A stretch of 64,000 nt of DNA, from NCBI RefSeq assembly GCF_013408175.1, contig NZ_JACBYW010000001.1, forward strand, positions 1,178,001 through 1,242,000. The letters are read 5' to 3'. Positions 9,665-17,890 of this stretch are shown here, one piece after another. The DNA comes from Actinopolyspora biskrensis (GTDB lineage: Bacteria > Actinomycetota > Actinomycetes > Mycobacteriales > Pseudonocardiaceae). The notes beneath the pieces were generated by a model that did not search any database, was not told the DNA's origin, and worked only from the letters and a program-made list of their open reading frames with translations. How positions within the stretch are numbered: the stretch's first letter is position 1; every line of letters begins with the position of its first letter. The position numbers were made by a program, and so were the translations under genes.

Positions 9665-9940
9665 TCACGCGTCCCGAGCCGCTCGCGTTCCGCCCTGCCG
9701 TTCGGCGATGAGCTTTTCCCGGTGTCCGGAGACCCGGTGGGCCTCCGGCGGTGCCTCGTCCGGCAGGGCCTCGGCGGTGCTCTCCCGCACGTTGAGCGCC
9801 GAACGGATCGTGACCGGGGTCCCGGGCTCGGTGTCGTGGCACTGGCCGAGCACGAACGCGGCTCCGGAACCCTGGTCGAGCTCGCGCGCCCGTGGAGGGG
9901 TGCTGCTGAGGACCGCCTGGACGGCGTTTTCGTTCGGCAT
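9665..9940 (-). CDS. Small hypothetical protein at the head of the rhamnose operon
   Basis: I do not recognise this 91-residue product. Codon usage supports a real gene: nearly every third position is G or C, and the composition is balanced. The ATG at 9940 has a GGAG about 11 bases upstream. It reads in the same direction as rhaD, 98 bases ahead of it, and would be the first gene after the rhamnose operator at 10020-10031. In related operons this place is often held by rhamnose isomerase or mutarotase, but neither family's motifs are present. It could be a lineage-specific protein or the remnant of a larger gene. Confidence 0.42.
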   Translation of the reverse strand: MPNENAVQAVLSSTPPRARELDQGSGAAFVLGQCHDTEPGTPVTIRSALNVRESTAEALPDEAPPEAHRVSGHREKLIAERQGGTRAARDA

Positions 9941-10019
9941 TGCCTGCGGTCTCCGTTGCGGGGCGTGCGAGCTGTCGCGAAACGACAGCCACCGGCTTCC
10001 GGTGTGGCCGGCGAGTTGT

Positions 10020-10031
10020 TGAAACGTTTTA
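10020..10031. promoter_or_regulatory. LacI-family operator upstream of the rhamnose operon (TGAAACGTTTTA)
   Basis: This near-palindromic 12-mer with a central CG lies between the divergent small gene/rhaD/rhaB operon and the LacI regulator gene. Exactly the same 12 bases occur in inverse orientation at 11311-11322. The AAACGTTT core is the type bound by PurR-like LacI proteins. It probably controls both divergent units. Confidence 0.75.
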
Positions 10032-10076
10032 TTTCCCGGAAGGATAAGATGGGGGTGTATCCGAGTCAAGGGAGGC

Positions 10077-11123
10077 GTGGTGCCAGCCGGGGGAAGCAGT
10101 CGCAACGCGGGAGAGGTCAGCATCAAGGACGTCGCCCATCGGGCCGGCGTGTCGATCGGAACCGTCTCCAACGCGCTGAACCGCCCCGACCGGGTCTCGG
10201 CCGAGACCCGGTCCCGGGTTCGCGCGGTCATCGACGAACTCGGTTACGTGCGTAGCGAGTCGGCCAGACAGCTTCGTTCGGGCAACAGCCGCATGGTCGC
10301 GCTGCTGGTGCTCGACATGGGGAACCCGTTCTTCGTGGACCTGTCCCGCGGAGCCGAGCGCGCCGCGCGGAATCACGGTCTCGGAGTGATGCTGTGCCAC
10401 AGTGCTCAGGACCCCGAGGCCGAATCGCTTTATCTGTCCATGTTCGCCGAACAGCGGGTGCACGGGGTGCTCGTCACTCCCGCGGAGGCCTCGGGCGGCA
10501 ATCTGCTGTCCTTTCGGCGGCACGGGATCCCGTACGTGTTCGTCGACCGGGTGGTCGACAGCGACGACGCCTGTTCCGTGTCGGTGGACGACGTGGCAGG
10601 CGGCGAACTGGCGATGCGGCACCTGCTGGAGAACGGCCACGAGCACGTGGCCTACGTCAGTGGTCCCGTCGAGCTGGCGCAGTGCGCGGACAGGCTCGTC
10701 GGAGCGCGCCGGGCCGTCGCGGAAGCGGGACTGCCCCCGGATGCGGTGGCGGTGCTGGACACGGGGAGGTTGGACGTTCAGTCCGGGCGTGACGCGGGAG
10801 CACGGTTGTTGGGACTGCGCCCGCGGCCCACCGCGGTGTTCTGCGCCAACGACCTCTTGGCGCTCGGCCTGTTGCAGGCCATGTTCGACGCGGGGGTCCG
10901 GGTCCCCGAGGATCTGGCCCTGATCGGTTACGACGACATCGAGTTCGCCGAGGCCGCGGCCGTTCCGTTGACCTCGGTGCGTCAGCCGGCGGCCCGGATG
11001 GGCGCCACCGCCACCGAGCTGTTGTTGCGCGAGACGGAGGGCGAACCGGGCCACGAGCACGAGAGCGTGGTCTACAGCCCGGAACTCATCGTTCGTCGTT
11101 CCACACTGCACCGTCGGGACTGA
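10077..11123 (+). CDS. LacI-family transcriptional regulator of the rhamnose / rhamnogalacturonan genes
   Basis: The 348-residue protein has an N-terminal helix-turn-helix (about residues 14-38, IKDVAHRAGVSIGTVSNALN), a hinge helix around SARQLRSG, and a periplasmic-binding-protein-type sugar domain ending near residue 340. Sites with the AAACGTTT core flank the gene on both sides. Its position between rhamnose catabolic genes and a rhamnogalacturonan lyase-like gene suggests that rhamnose or a derivative is the effector. The start is either GTG at 10077 or GTG at 10080; the GGAGG at 10071-10075 is only 1 base from the first and 4 from the second, so the second is slightly favoured. It is likely autoregulated. 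Confidence 0.88.
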   Translation: MVPAGGSSRNAGEVSIKDVAHRAGVSIGTVSNALNRPDRVSAETRSRVRAVIDELGYVRSESARQLRSGNSRMVALLVLDMGNPFFVDLSRGAERAARNHGLGVMLCHSAQDPEAESLYLSMFAEQRVHGVLVTPAEASGGNLLSFRRHGIPYVFVDRVVDSDDACSVSVDDVAGGELAMRHLLENGHEHVAYVSGPVELAQCADRLVGARRAVAEAGLPPDAVAVLDTGRLDVQSGRDAGARLLGLRPRPTAVFCANDLLALGLLQAMFDAGVRVPEDLALIGYDDIEFAEAAAVPLTSVRQPAARMGATATELLLRETEGEPGHEHESVVYSPELIVRRSTLHRRD

Positions 11124-11139
11124 GCTCGTCGGCGGTCGC

Positions 11140-11200
11140 GCGGCGCGGAATCCGCGCCGCGTCCTCCTCCGCCGGGACTCCCGGCCCGGCGGAGGAGGAC
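11140..11200 (+). terminator. Tandem strong hairpins after the LacI gene
   Basis: Two perfect hairpins follow the stop codon at 11123. The first has 10-bp arms (11140-11149 and 11151-11160, nearly no loop). The second has 16-bp arms (11161-11176 and 11185-11200) and an 8-base loop. They should isolate the regulator gene from the lyase gene downstream. Confidence 0.75.
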
Positions 11201-11881
11201 GCCGAGCCGGGTGCTCCGGCGGCCTCACCGCCGGTCCGGGCGGGGCGTTTTCGCGCGCTGCGACTCCGGGTGTTGACTGGGCCACAGTTCGGCTCTACGG
11301 TCTCGTTTCATAAAACGTTTCATTGAATCGGTTCCACGAAGGCCGCGATGGTTCTTCGTGCCGATTTCTCCCCCCGCGCTCGTTCGACCGGGGGAAACGG
11401 GATCGGAGAGGTCGTGGCGATGACGTCGTCCGAGTCGCAGCTGACGGAGCGTTCGGGAAGCGTCGTTTCCGGACGGTGCCGGAAAGGATCGTTCGGCGCG
11501 CCCATTGTCGGCTGTACAGCTGCCGGGTTCGTCGTGGCCGGTCCGGTGGGGCCGAGTCCGCGGGGCTCCGGCAGCGGGGGACGTCGCCCACGAGATCGAG
11601 GCGTCCGGGCGGGGGCGCTCCCGGTCCTCCGCTCCGGCTCCGAGGGGGTTCCGGGGCCGGAATCCCCACGGGAAACCGATCCCGGAATTTTCGAACGCAC
11701 TTTGCCCGAAGCACCAGAGGGCTCCGCGTGCGGAGCGGAAGTGTTTTCCTCCGCCCGGGTGTACCCGGTTACCGGCTTCCGCGGGCGTCACGTCTGTGCC
11801 GAACCGGAAAACCGGAGCTGAGCACGTCCGGCTGGAAAAAGCCGTGACGGTATTCGACAAGTCACTGTTCGGAGGCCGCCC
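11201..11881. other. Long upstream region of the rhamnogalacturonan lyase gene
   Basis: About 680 bases between the terminator and the lyase start contain one clear operator (11311-11322). The remaining 560 bases have open frames on both strands but none with both a family match and a ribosome site. If transcription starts near the operator, the lyase mRNA has an unusually long leader. Confidence 0.5.
11311..11322. promoter_or_regulatory. LacI-family operator upstream of the lyase gene (TAAAACGTTTCA)
   Basis: It is the exact reverse complement of the site at 10020-10031, placed after the terminator of the LacI gene and before the Tat-exported lyase. This is the direct sequence link between rhamnose catabolism and extracellular rhamnogalacturonan breakdown. 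Confidence 0.75.
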
Positions 11882-14626
11882 ATGCCCTTGGATTCACCGT
11901 TCGGTCGTCGTGGTTTTCTGGCCGGGGCCGGTGCCGCGGCAGCGGTCACTTTCCTCGGCAACGAAGTCGTGACGCCCGCGTCGGCCGCGGGGGAGACCGG
12001 AAAACCGGAGAGAACGGAACTGCACTGGCTGGAGGGCGCTCCGGCGGCCCCTGCCGCTGTCACGTGGGGGGTGCCGTGGCCGCGGGGAACGGTTTCCTCG
12101 GACGCCTCGTTCACCCTCGCCGGTAAGAACGGCGAACCGGTTCCCCTGCAGTCCTGGCCGCTGGCTTACTGGCCGGACGGGACGCTGAAGTGGAGCGGTC
12201 ACGCGATGGCCGCGAGAGCTCCGGCGGATTCCTATTACCTGACCGAGGGAGAACCGGCCGCCCCGGAGAACGCGGTCGGCGTTTCCGAGGAATCCGGCGA
12301 GATCAGGATGAGCAACGGGATCGTGGAGGTCCGCCTGGCCCGGGGCGGTGCCGAGGTGATCGGCTCGGTCGGGCGCGACGGTCGGGCGACCGCGAACGCG
12401 GGAAGGCTGGTGCTGCTGACCCAGGACCAACCGGACGGAGAGGACGCCGAACCCCGGCGGTTCGAGTGGTCGGGGGTGGTGGAGAACGCGGAGATCGAGC
12501 AGCGCGGCCCGGTGCGGGCCGTGGTCAAGCTCTCCGGGCGGTACAAGCAGGACCGCGGTAATCGGCGCGGTGCGGGAGGCAGGGGGATCCTTCCCTGGAC
12601 GCTGCGGGTGTACCTGTCCGCGGGGGACGAGTCCATGAGGATCGTGCACAACTTCGTCTGGGACGCCGAGGTCGACGAGGACCACGTCCGCGGACTGGGG
12701 CTGCGGATGTCGGTTCCTATGTCCGACGAGGCCCACAACCGCCACATCCGCTTCGGCACCGATTCCGGGGGAGTCTGGGGGGAACCGGTTCGGGTGCTGA
12801 CCGGCCTCCGGCGCGATCCGGGGGAGAAGGTCCGGCACGCGCAGTACGCGGGGACGCGGACTCCTGCCCCGGAGGAGTGGTCCGAGGAGGTGCGCGAGGG
12901 CTATCAGGAGCTGGCGCTGTGGAACGACTTCGCGCTGTTCCAGGAGTCCTCCGAGCACTTCTCGGTCCGCAAGCGCACTTCCACCTCCGCGAGCTGGCTC
13001 AAGAACGCGGGCCGGGGGCGCAGGGCCGCCGGATTCGGGTACCTCGGCGGTGTCAGCGGCGGACTCGGAGCGGGATTGCAGGACTTCTGGCGACGTTTCC
13101 CGCGTTCGCTCGACATCAGCGGCGCCGCGACCGACTCCGCGACGGTGACGTTGTGGTCGTACTCCCCGCACGCCGAGGCCATGGACCTGCGGCACTACGA
13201 CACCGAGGCGCACGGGCTCGGCCTGGCCTACGAGGACGTGCAGGAGGGGTTCAGCACCCCGGAGGGCGTTTCGCGCTCCACCGAGATGCGGTTGTGGGCG
13301 CTGCCCTCGACGCCGACGCGGAAGCGCGTGGCCGAGCTGTCCGCGGAGGTGGACGCACCGGCCCAGCTGGTCGCGAAGCCCTCCCGGTACCACGGTGCGG
13401 GGGTGTTCGGCAGGTGGAGTCTGCCGGACCGCAGCACATCGGGTCGTGCCGAGCTGGAGCGTTCCGTCGAACGCGACATCGAGTTCTACAAGGGGCAGAT
13501 CGACCAGCGGGAGTGGTACGGCTTCTGGGACTACGGCGACGTCATGCACACCTACGATTCGGACCGCCACGAGTGGCGCTACGACGTGGGGGGCTACGCC
13601 TGGGACAACGGTGAGCTCGGCACCGACGCGATGCTCTGGTACGTCTTCCTCCGCTCCGGGGACCCGACCGCGTTCCGGCTGGCGCGGGCGATGACGCAGC
13701 ACCTCAGCGAGGTCGACACCCACCACAGTGGCCGCTTCGCCGGACTGGGGGCCCGGCACAACGTCTCGCACTGGGGGGGCGGAGCCAAGGAGGCGCGGGT
13801 CTCCGAGTCCTTCACCAAGCGCTTCTGCTACTACCTCACCGCCGATGAGACCCTCGGCGACTTGATGCGTTCCTCCCTGAAGGCCGACGAGACCATGATG
13901 CGGGTGCCGCCGCTGCGCAACGCGCTGCCCCCGCAGGACGAGGCCCCCACCAGGTTGCGCATCGGTCCCGACTGGTACGCGCTGGTCAGCAACTGGATGA
14001 CCGAGTGGGAACGTACGGGGGACACGCGCTGGCGGGACCGGATCGTCACGGGGATGCGCGACATCGCCGGCTTCCCGGCCGGGTTGTTCACCGGAGAGGC
14101 GGGCGGCGCGGTCGGTTTCGACCCGGAGAGCGCCCATCTGACCGATCTCGGCAAGGGCGACTACGAGAGCAGCTACAATCTGTCGATGGCCTTCTGCGGG
14201 GAGCAGATCCTCTGGGAGACCCTCGAGCTGGTCGACGTCCCCGAGTTCCGCCGGACCTTCCTGGACTTCGCGCGCTACGCGCAGGCCCCGGCCGAGGAGA
14301 AGATCGACAGGTTCGGCTTCGACTTCGATCCCGGTCTGTTCGGCACGATCTACTCGCGGGTGACCGCCTGGGCGGGCGAGGAGCTCGACGACCCCAAGCT
14401 GCGGCGGCGGGGCTGGGAGAAGTTCACTTCGGACCCCAACGGGCGTCCGTGGCCGGACCCGGTCCGCGTCGACGGCACGGCGGTGGCCACTCCGGTCGAC
14501 GAGATCCCCGTCGACCGTTCCAGCAACCAGTCCGGTGACTTCGCGACCTGCGGGACCAACGACGCCGCGCAGCGCACGCTGGCCATCGTGTCGCTGCTGG
14601 CGATAGCCCCGGACGAGGCCCCCTGA
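11882..14626 (+). CDS. Tat-exported exo-rhamnogalacturonan lyase family protein (PL26 / YetA-like)
   Basis: The 914-residue protein starts with a twin-arginine signal (RRGFLAG at residues 9-15, Ala-rich core, likely cleavage near TPASAAGE). It is followed by a RIFT-barrel-like domain beginning TWGVPWPRGTV (about 58-68), a beta-sandwich region with the EDVQEGFSTPEGVSRSTEM segment (about 450), and an (alpha/alpha)6-type domain (about 530-860) containing WYGFWDYGDVMH and GDPTAF repeats. This architecture matches PcRGLX/YetA exo-lyases, which release unsaturated galacturonosyl-rhamnose from the rhamnogalacturonan I backbone. GGAGG lies 6 bases before the ATG. A rhamnose-type operator is upstream. 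The exact bond specificity is inferred from family membership. Confidence 0.82.
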   Translation: MPLDSPFGRRGFLAGAGAAAAVTFLGNEVVTPASAAGETGKPERTELHWLEGAPAAPAAVTWGVPWPRGTVSSDASFTLAGKNGEPVPLQSWPLAYWPDGTLKWSGHAMAARAPADSYYLTEGEPAAPENAVGVSEESGEIRMSNGIVEVRLARGGAEVIGSVGRDGRATANAGRLVLLTQDQPDGEDAEPRRFEWSGVVENAEIEQRGPVRAVVKLSGRYKQDRGNRRGAGGRGILPWTLRVYLSAGDESMRIVHNFVWDAEVDEDHVRGLGLRMSVPMSDEAHNRHIRFGTDSGGVWGEPVRVLTGLRRDPGEKVRHAQYAGTRTPAPEEWSEEVREGYQELALWNDFALFQESSEHFSVRKRTSTSASWLKNAGRGRRAAGFGYLGGVSGGLGAGLQDFWRRFPRSLDISGAATDSATVTLWSYSPHAEAMDLRHYDTEAHGLGLAYEDVQEGFSTPEGVSRSTEMRLWALPSTPTRKRVAELSAEVDAPAQLVAKPSRYHGAGVFGRWSLPDRSTSGRAELERSVERDIEFYKGQIDQREWYGFWDYGDVMHTYDSDRHEWRYDVGGYAWDNGELGTDAMLWYVFLRSGDPTAFRLARAMTQHLSEVDTHHSGRFAGLGARHNVSHWGGGAKEARVSESFTKRFCYYLTADETLGDLMRSSLKADETMMRVPPLRNALPPQDEAPTRLRIGPDWYALVSNWMTEWERTGDTRWRDRIVTGMRDIAGFPAGLFTGEAGGAVGFDPESAHLTDLGKGDYESSYNLSMAFCGEQILWETLELVDVPEFRRTFLDFARYAQAPAEEKIDRFGFDFDPGLFGTIYSRVTAWAGEELDDPKLRRRGWEKFTSDPNGRPWPDPVRVDGTAVATPVDEIPVDRSSNQSGDFATCGTNDAAQRTLAIVSLLAIAPDEAP

Positions 14627-14646
14627 CAACCGGGCCCTGACCAGAG

Positions 14647-14677
14647 GGCGGGGAGGAGCGAGCAGCCCCTCCCCGCC
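14647..14677. terminator. Bidirectional hairpin between convergent genes
   Basis: Perfect 10-bp arms (14647-14656 and 14668-14677) lie between the stop of the lyase gene (14626) and the stop of the leftward glycerate kinase gene (14704). Confidence 0.6.
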
Positions 14678-14703
14678 GCGGGGCGACGCGGTCGGGGGTC
14701 GGA

Positions 14704-15714
14704 TCAGTGTCGCGCCTCGCGGGCCAGGTGTTCGGCGACGCTTTTCCGGACGCACTCGGTGGTGTTCGCGAAGGACTCCGCGGTCCCGAACTCCGCGGAC
14801 AGGTCCCGGACCTCGATCCGTCCCCTCACCTCGGGGGCCGCCGTTCCCACGACGGCGAGCACGTCCACGCCGCGCCTTTCCGCCGCGAGGGTGACACCGC
14901 CGACCACTTTGCCCGTGAAGGACTCCGGGTCGAGCTTGCCCTCCCCGGTGACCACCAGGTCGGCGGAGTCCAGGGCGGTGCGCAGGCCGAGTTCGTCGGC
15001 GATGGTCCCGAAACCGGATACCGGACGGGCGCCCAGCGCGGCGAGACCTCCGGCCAGGCCGCCCGCCGCTCCGCCGCCGGGGAGGCCCGTCACGTCGACG
15101 CCGAATCGGTTCCGGTAGTGCGCGGCGAGTCGTTCCAGGCGCTCGGTCATCCGGTTCCGCTGGAGCGCGCTCGCTCCTTTCTGGGGCCCGAACACCTCGG
15201 CGGCCTCGGTGAACCCGGTGTCCACATCACAGCAGAGGAGCACTTCGGGGCGTCCCGCTCGTCCGTCTAGCGGAGCGAACCCTTCCAGCACCTCGACGGC
15301 GCCGAGCCCTCCGTCGGTGGTGGCGGAACCACCCAGGCCGACCAGGACCCGGGAGGCCCCGGACTCCAGTGCCGCGGCGATCAGTTCGCCCGTTCCCCGG
15401 GTGGTGGCCTCCTCAGGTGTGTTGTGCTCGGGGCCTCCGGCCAGAGCCAGGCCCGATGCGGTGGCCATCTCGACCACGGCACGGCCGTCCGCGGTCAACC
15501 GCCACCCCGCCTCCACGCTCTCGTGGAGCGGTCCGGTGACCGCGGTTCGGCGGTTCGGCCCGCCGAAAGCGTCCAGCGTGCCCTCTCCGCCGTCGGCCAT
15601 CGGCAGCTCGACGCACTCCGCGCCGTGCGCGCTCGCCGCGCTCGCGACCGCCGTGGCGACTTCACGGGCAGTCGCCGAGCCGCGGAACTTGTCCGGGGCG
15701 GCCAGTATTCGCAT
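14704..15714 (-). CDS. glxK: Glycerate 2-kinase (GarK/GlxK family)
   Basis: The 336-residue protein has the type-1 glycerate kinase features: N-terminal APDKFRGSATA (residues 6-16, substrate and lysine region), the MADGGEGTLDA loop (about 39-49), ATASGLALA, the glycine-rich VGLGGSATTDGG (about 125-136), and GEGKLDPESFTGKV near residue 255. It phosphorylates D-glycerate to 2-phosphoglycerate, feeding glycolysis. An AGGAGG site lies 6 bases before the ATG. It follows the TIM-barrel gene by 32 bases and probably forms an operon with it and with DUF993. This suggests that the pathway of that locus releases glycerate or tartronate semialdehyde-like C3 units, but that is inference. Confidence 0.88.
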   Translation of the reverse strand: MRILAAPDKFRGSATAREVATAVASAASAHGAECVELPMADGGEGTLDAFGGPNRRTAVTGPLHESVEAGWRLTADGRAVVEMATASGLALAGGPEHNTPEEATTRGTGELIAAALESGASRVLVGLGGSATTDGGLGAVEVLEGFAPLDGRAGRPEVLLCCDVDTGFTEAAEVFGPQKGASALQRNRMTERLERLAAHYRNRFGVDVTGLPGGGAAGGLAGGLAALGARPVSGFGTIADELGLRTALDSADLVVTGEGKLDPESFTGKVVGGVTLAAERRGVDVLAVVGTAAPEVRGRIEVRDLSAEFGTAESFANTTECVRKSVAEHLAREARH

Positions 15715-15746
15715 CCGTGCCTCCTGCGGGACCTGTCGGAGCCCGG

Positions 15747-16589
15747 TTACCGGGGACGTACCAGACGCCGGTACCTGTCGACGGTCGTTTCAACGACTTC
15801 GCGGGGCGGCCGGGACCACACTTCCTCGTTGAAGATCTCGACCTCCACGTCGCCCGAGTAGCCGGTCTGCCGGACAGCGGTGTCGATCGGGGCGAAGTCG
15901 ATGTGACCGTCGCCCATCATCCCCCGGCCCAGCAGGACGTCGGCGGGCAGCGGGGTCAGCCAGTCGCACACCTGGAAGGAGGCGATGCGCGAACCGGCCC
16001 GCTCGATCTGTTCGAACAGTCGTGGGTCCCACCAGACGTGGAAGGTGTCCACCACGACTCCGACCTGTTCCACGGGAAACGGTTCGGCCAGTTCGAGGGC
16101 CTGGTCGAGCGTGGACAGCACCGCGCGGTCGGCGCAGTACATGGGGTGCAGCGGTTCGAGGGCCAGTCGCACCCCGTGCCGCTCCGCGAGGGGAGCCAGT
16201 TCCGCGAGTACCTCGGCGACCCCCCTGCGTGCCGCCGCCAGGTCCTTCGACCCCGGGGGGAGGCCTCCCACGACCAGCACCAGGCACGGGGCCTCGAGCT
16301 CGGCCGCCTCCTCGAGGGCCCGCCGGTTCTCCGACAGCGACTCGCGTCTGCGCTCGGGCGAGTCGGCGGTGAAGAAACCGCCCCGGCACAGCGAGGAGAC
16401 CCGCAGCCCCGCCGATTTCACCAGTCGGGAGGCTTCGCCCACGCCGATTTCGTGGATCGACTCGCGCCAGAGGCCCACAGCGGGGACGCCCGCTGCCACG
16501 CACTCGTCGACGACTTCGGGCAGCGAGCTGTTGTTCAGCGTCTTCTGGTTGATCGAGAGATCGGCCGGTGTGGTGTCTTCGTCGGTCAA
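15747..16589 (-). CDS. Sugar phosphate isomerase/epimerase-like TIM-barrel protein
   Basis: The 280-residue product belongs to the xylose-isomerase-like TIM-barrel superfamily. Metal-binding positions are visible in LALEPLHP (Glu), VVDTFHVWWD (Asp and His), and VEVEIFNEE (terminal Glu). I place the start at the TTG at 16589, whose TTGA overlaps the stop of the DUF993 gene; the longer frame upstream is antisense-like. Members isomerise, epimerise, eliminate or hydrate sugars and keto-sugars. The tight coupling to DUF993 and glycerate kinase puts it in the same unknown sugar pathway. The specific reaction cannot be read from the sequence. Confidence 0.8.
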   Translation of the reverse strand: MTDEDTTPADLSINQKTLNNSSLPEVVDECVAAGVPAVGLWRESIHEIGVGEASRLVKSAGLRVSSLCRGGFFTADSPERRRESLSENRRALEEAAELEAPCLVLVVGGLPPGSKDLAAARRGVAEVLAELAPLAERHGVRLALEPLHPMYCADRAVLSTLDQALELAEPFPVEQVGVVVDTFHVWWDPRLFEQIERAGSRIASFQVCDWLTPLPADVLLGRGMMGDGHIDFAPIDTAVRQTGYSGDVEVEIFNEEVWSRPPREVVETTVDRYRRLVRPR

Positions 16590-17749
16590 CGAGGCACCCC
16601 CGCAACGTCGAGCAGTTCGCGCATTCGTGTCACGGCCAGCTCCGGGTCGGGGAACAGGCCGGCCAGGTCCGCGAGCCGGAAGGTCTCGGCGAGGTGGACG
16701 ATGCCGCGTCCGCTCTGCAGCCCACCGACCATGGTGAACCCGGGTTGGTGCCCGCTGAGCCACGCCAGGAAGGCGATTCCGGTCTTGTAGTAGTAGGTGG
16801 GGGCGGAGAACAGGTGCCTGGCCAGCGGAACCGTCGGGGCCAGCGCCTCGTCGAAGGTGATCTCGTCCCCGTTGTCCAGCGCGCGCAGCGCGGCGGACGC
16901 CGCGGGGGCGATCGCGGCGAACACCCCGAGCAGCGCGTCGCTGTGGCTCCCGTTCTCCCCCTTGATGAGTCGCGGGTAGTTGAAGTCGTCCCCGGTGTAG
17001 AGGCGCACTCCTTCGGGGAGCCGGGAACGCAGGTGGATCTCGTGCTCGAGGTCCAGCAGCGACACCTTCACTCCCTCGATCCGGTGGGAGTGCGCGTGCA
17101 GGATCTCCAGCAGCGTCTCGGTGGCCTCGGTGATGTCCGTCGATCCCCAGTAGCCTTCCAGCGCGGGGTCGAAGGCCGGCCCGAGCCAGTGCAGGATCGC
17201 CGGGTGCTGCACGTCTTCGAGCAGGCGGTTGTAGACCTCGTGGTAGTCGGCGGCGCCGCGCGCACCCGCGGCGAGTTGCCTGCTCGCCATCAGGATCACC
17301 CGCGCGCCCGCCCGTTGGGTGAACTCGAGCTGCTCCGCGTAGCCCGCGGTGATCTTCTCCGGGTCGGTGACGTCGGGGGGCAGGTGGTCGGTTCCGACAC
17401 CGGCGGCGATGCGTCCGCCGACCTCGTTCGCCTCGGCGGCGCTGCGGTTGATCAACTCGCGGGTGGCGGTCCAGTCCAGTCCCATGCCGCGTTGTGCGGT
17501 GTCCATGGCCTCGGCGACTCCGAGGCCGTGGCCCCAGAGATGCCTACGGAAGGCCATTGTGGACTCCCAGTCGACATCGGCGGGGGCTCCCGGCGCGTTG
17601 TCGCCGAGGGGATTGCCCACGACGTGGGCGGCCGCGTAGGCGACGCGGCTCCGGGGTGGGGCGGGCTCGACCGGCCGGGGGATCGGTTCGTTCAGCCGGT
17701 GGGTGACGAGCGAACCGTCCGCACCGGGCAGTTGGATGGTGTACGACAC
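16586..17749 (-). CDS. DUF993 family protein (dihydrodipicolinate-synthase-like TIM barrel)
   Basis: The 387-residue protein matches DUF993 along its length: N-terminal AAHVVGNP and DWESTMAFRRHLWGHGLGVAEAMDTA (within about 40-90), a central VILMASRQLAAGA strand-loop, an RLYTGDDFNYPRLIKGE segment, and C-terminal YYYKTGIAFLAWLSGHQPGF. The fold resembles class I aldolases and lyases of the DapA type; the Lys in YYKTG or LIKGE could be catalytic, but this is speculative. GTG at 17749 has GAGG 5 bases upstream. A LacI operator sits at 17770-17783, and the gene is divergent from a LacI regulator. Function is not established. Confidence 0.82.
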   Translation of the reverse strand: MSYTIQLPGADGSLVTHRLNEPIPRPVEPAPPRSRVAYAAAHVVGNPLGDNAPGAPADVDWESTMAFRRHLWGHGLGVAEAMDTAQRGMGLDWTATRELINRSAAEANEVGGRIAAGVGTDHLPPDVTDPEKITAGYAEQLEFTQRAGARVILMASRQLAAGARGAADYHEVYNRLLEDVQHPAILHWLGPAFDPALEGYWGSTDITEATETLLEILHAHSHRIEGVKVSLLDLEHEIHLRSRLPEGVRLYTGDDFNYPRLIKGENGSHSDALLGVFAAIAPAASAALRALDNGDEITFDEALAPTVPLARHLFSAPTYYYKTGIAFLAWLSGHQPGFTMVGGLQSGRGIVHLAETFRLADLAGLFPDPELAVTRMRELLDVAGVPR

Positions 17750-17769
17750 GGAAACCTCGAAAGAATTCG

Positions 17770-17783
17770 GAAAGCGTTTTCCG
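17770..17783. promoter_or_regulatory. LacI/CcpA-type operator before the DUF993 operon (GGAAAGCGTTTTCC)
   Basis: This imperfect 14-base palindrome (12 of 14 positions) starts 21 bases upstream of the DUF993 start codon, in the divergent region shared with the LacI gene at 17891. It resembles the perfect version at 28303-28316, which supports one regulon for both operons. Confidence 0.75.
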
Positions 17784-17890
17784 GAGCTTAGGTGGGAGGA
17801 CAGCGTGAACGCAAGAAAACAGCGGGAGCTTTCCCGGGAAGGCTTCTCCCGAGCAGGTAGTATCGGAGCACTTCGAGTTAGGGAGGACTG

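Noticed and set aside
11140-11200. Two perfect inverted repeats considered as a CRISPR-like or mobile-element end
   Set aside because: They are GC-rich stem-loops directly after a stop codon with no repeated units or target duplications; terminator is the simpler reading.
11894-14755. 953-codon open frame on the minus strand
   Set aside because: Antisense to the Tat-exported lyase; low-complexity Arg/Gly/Pro product and no ribosome site.
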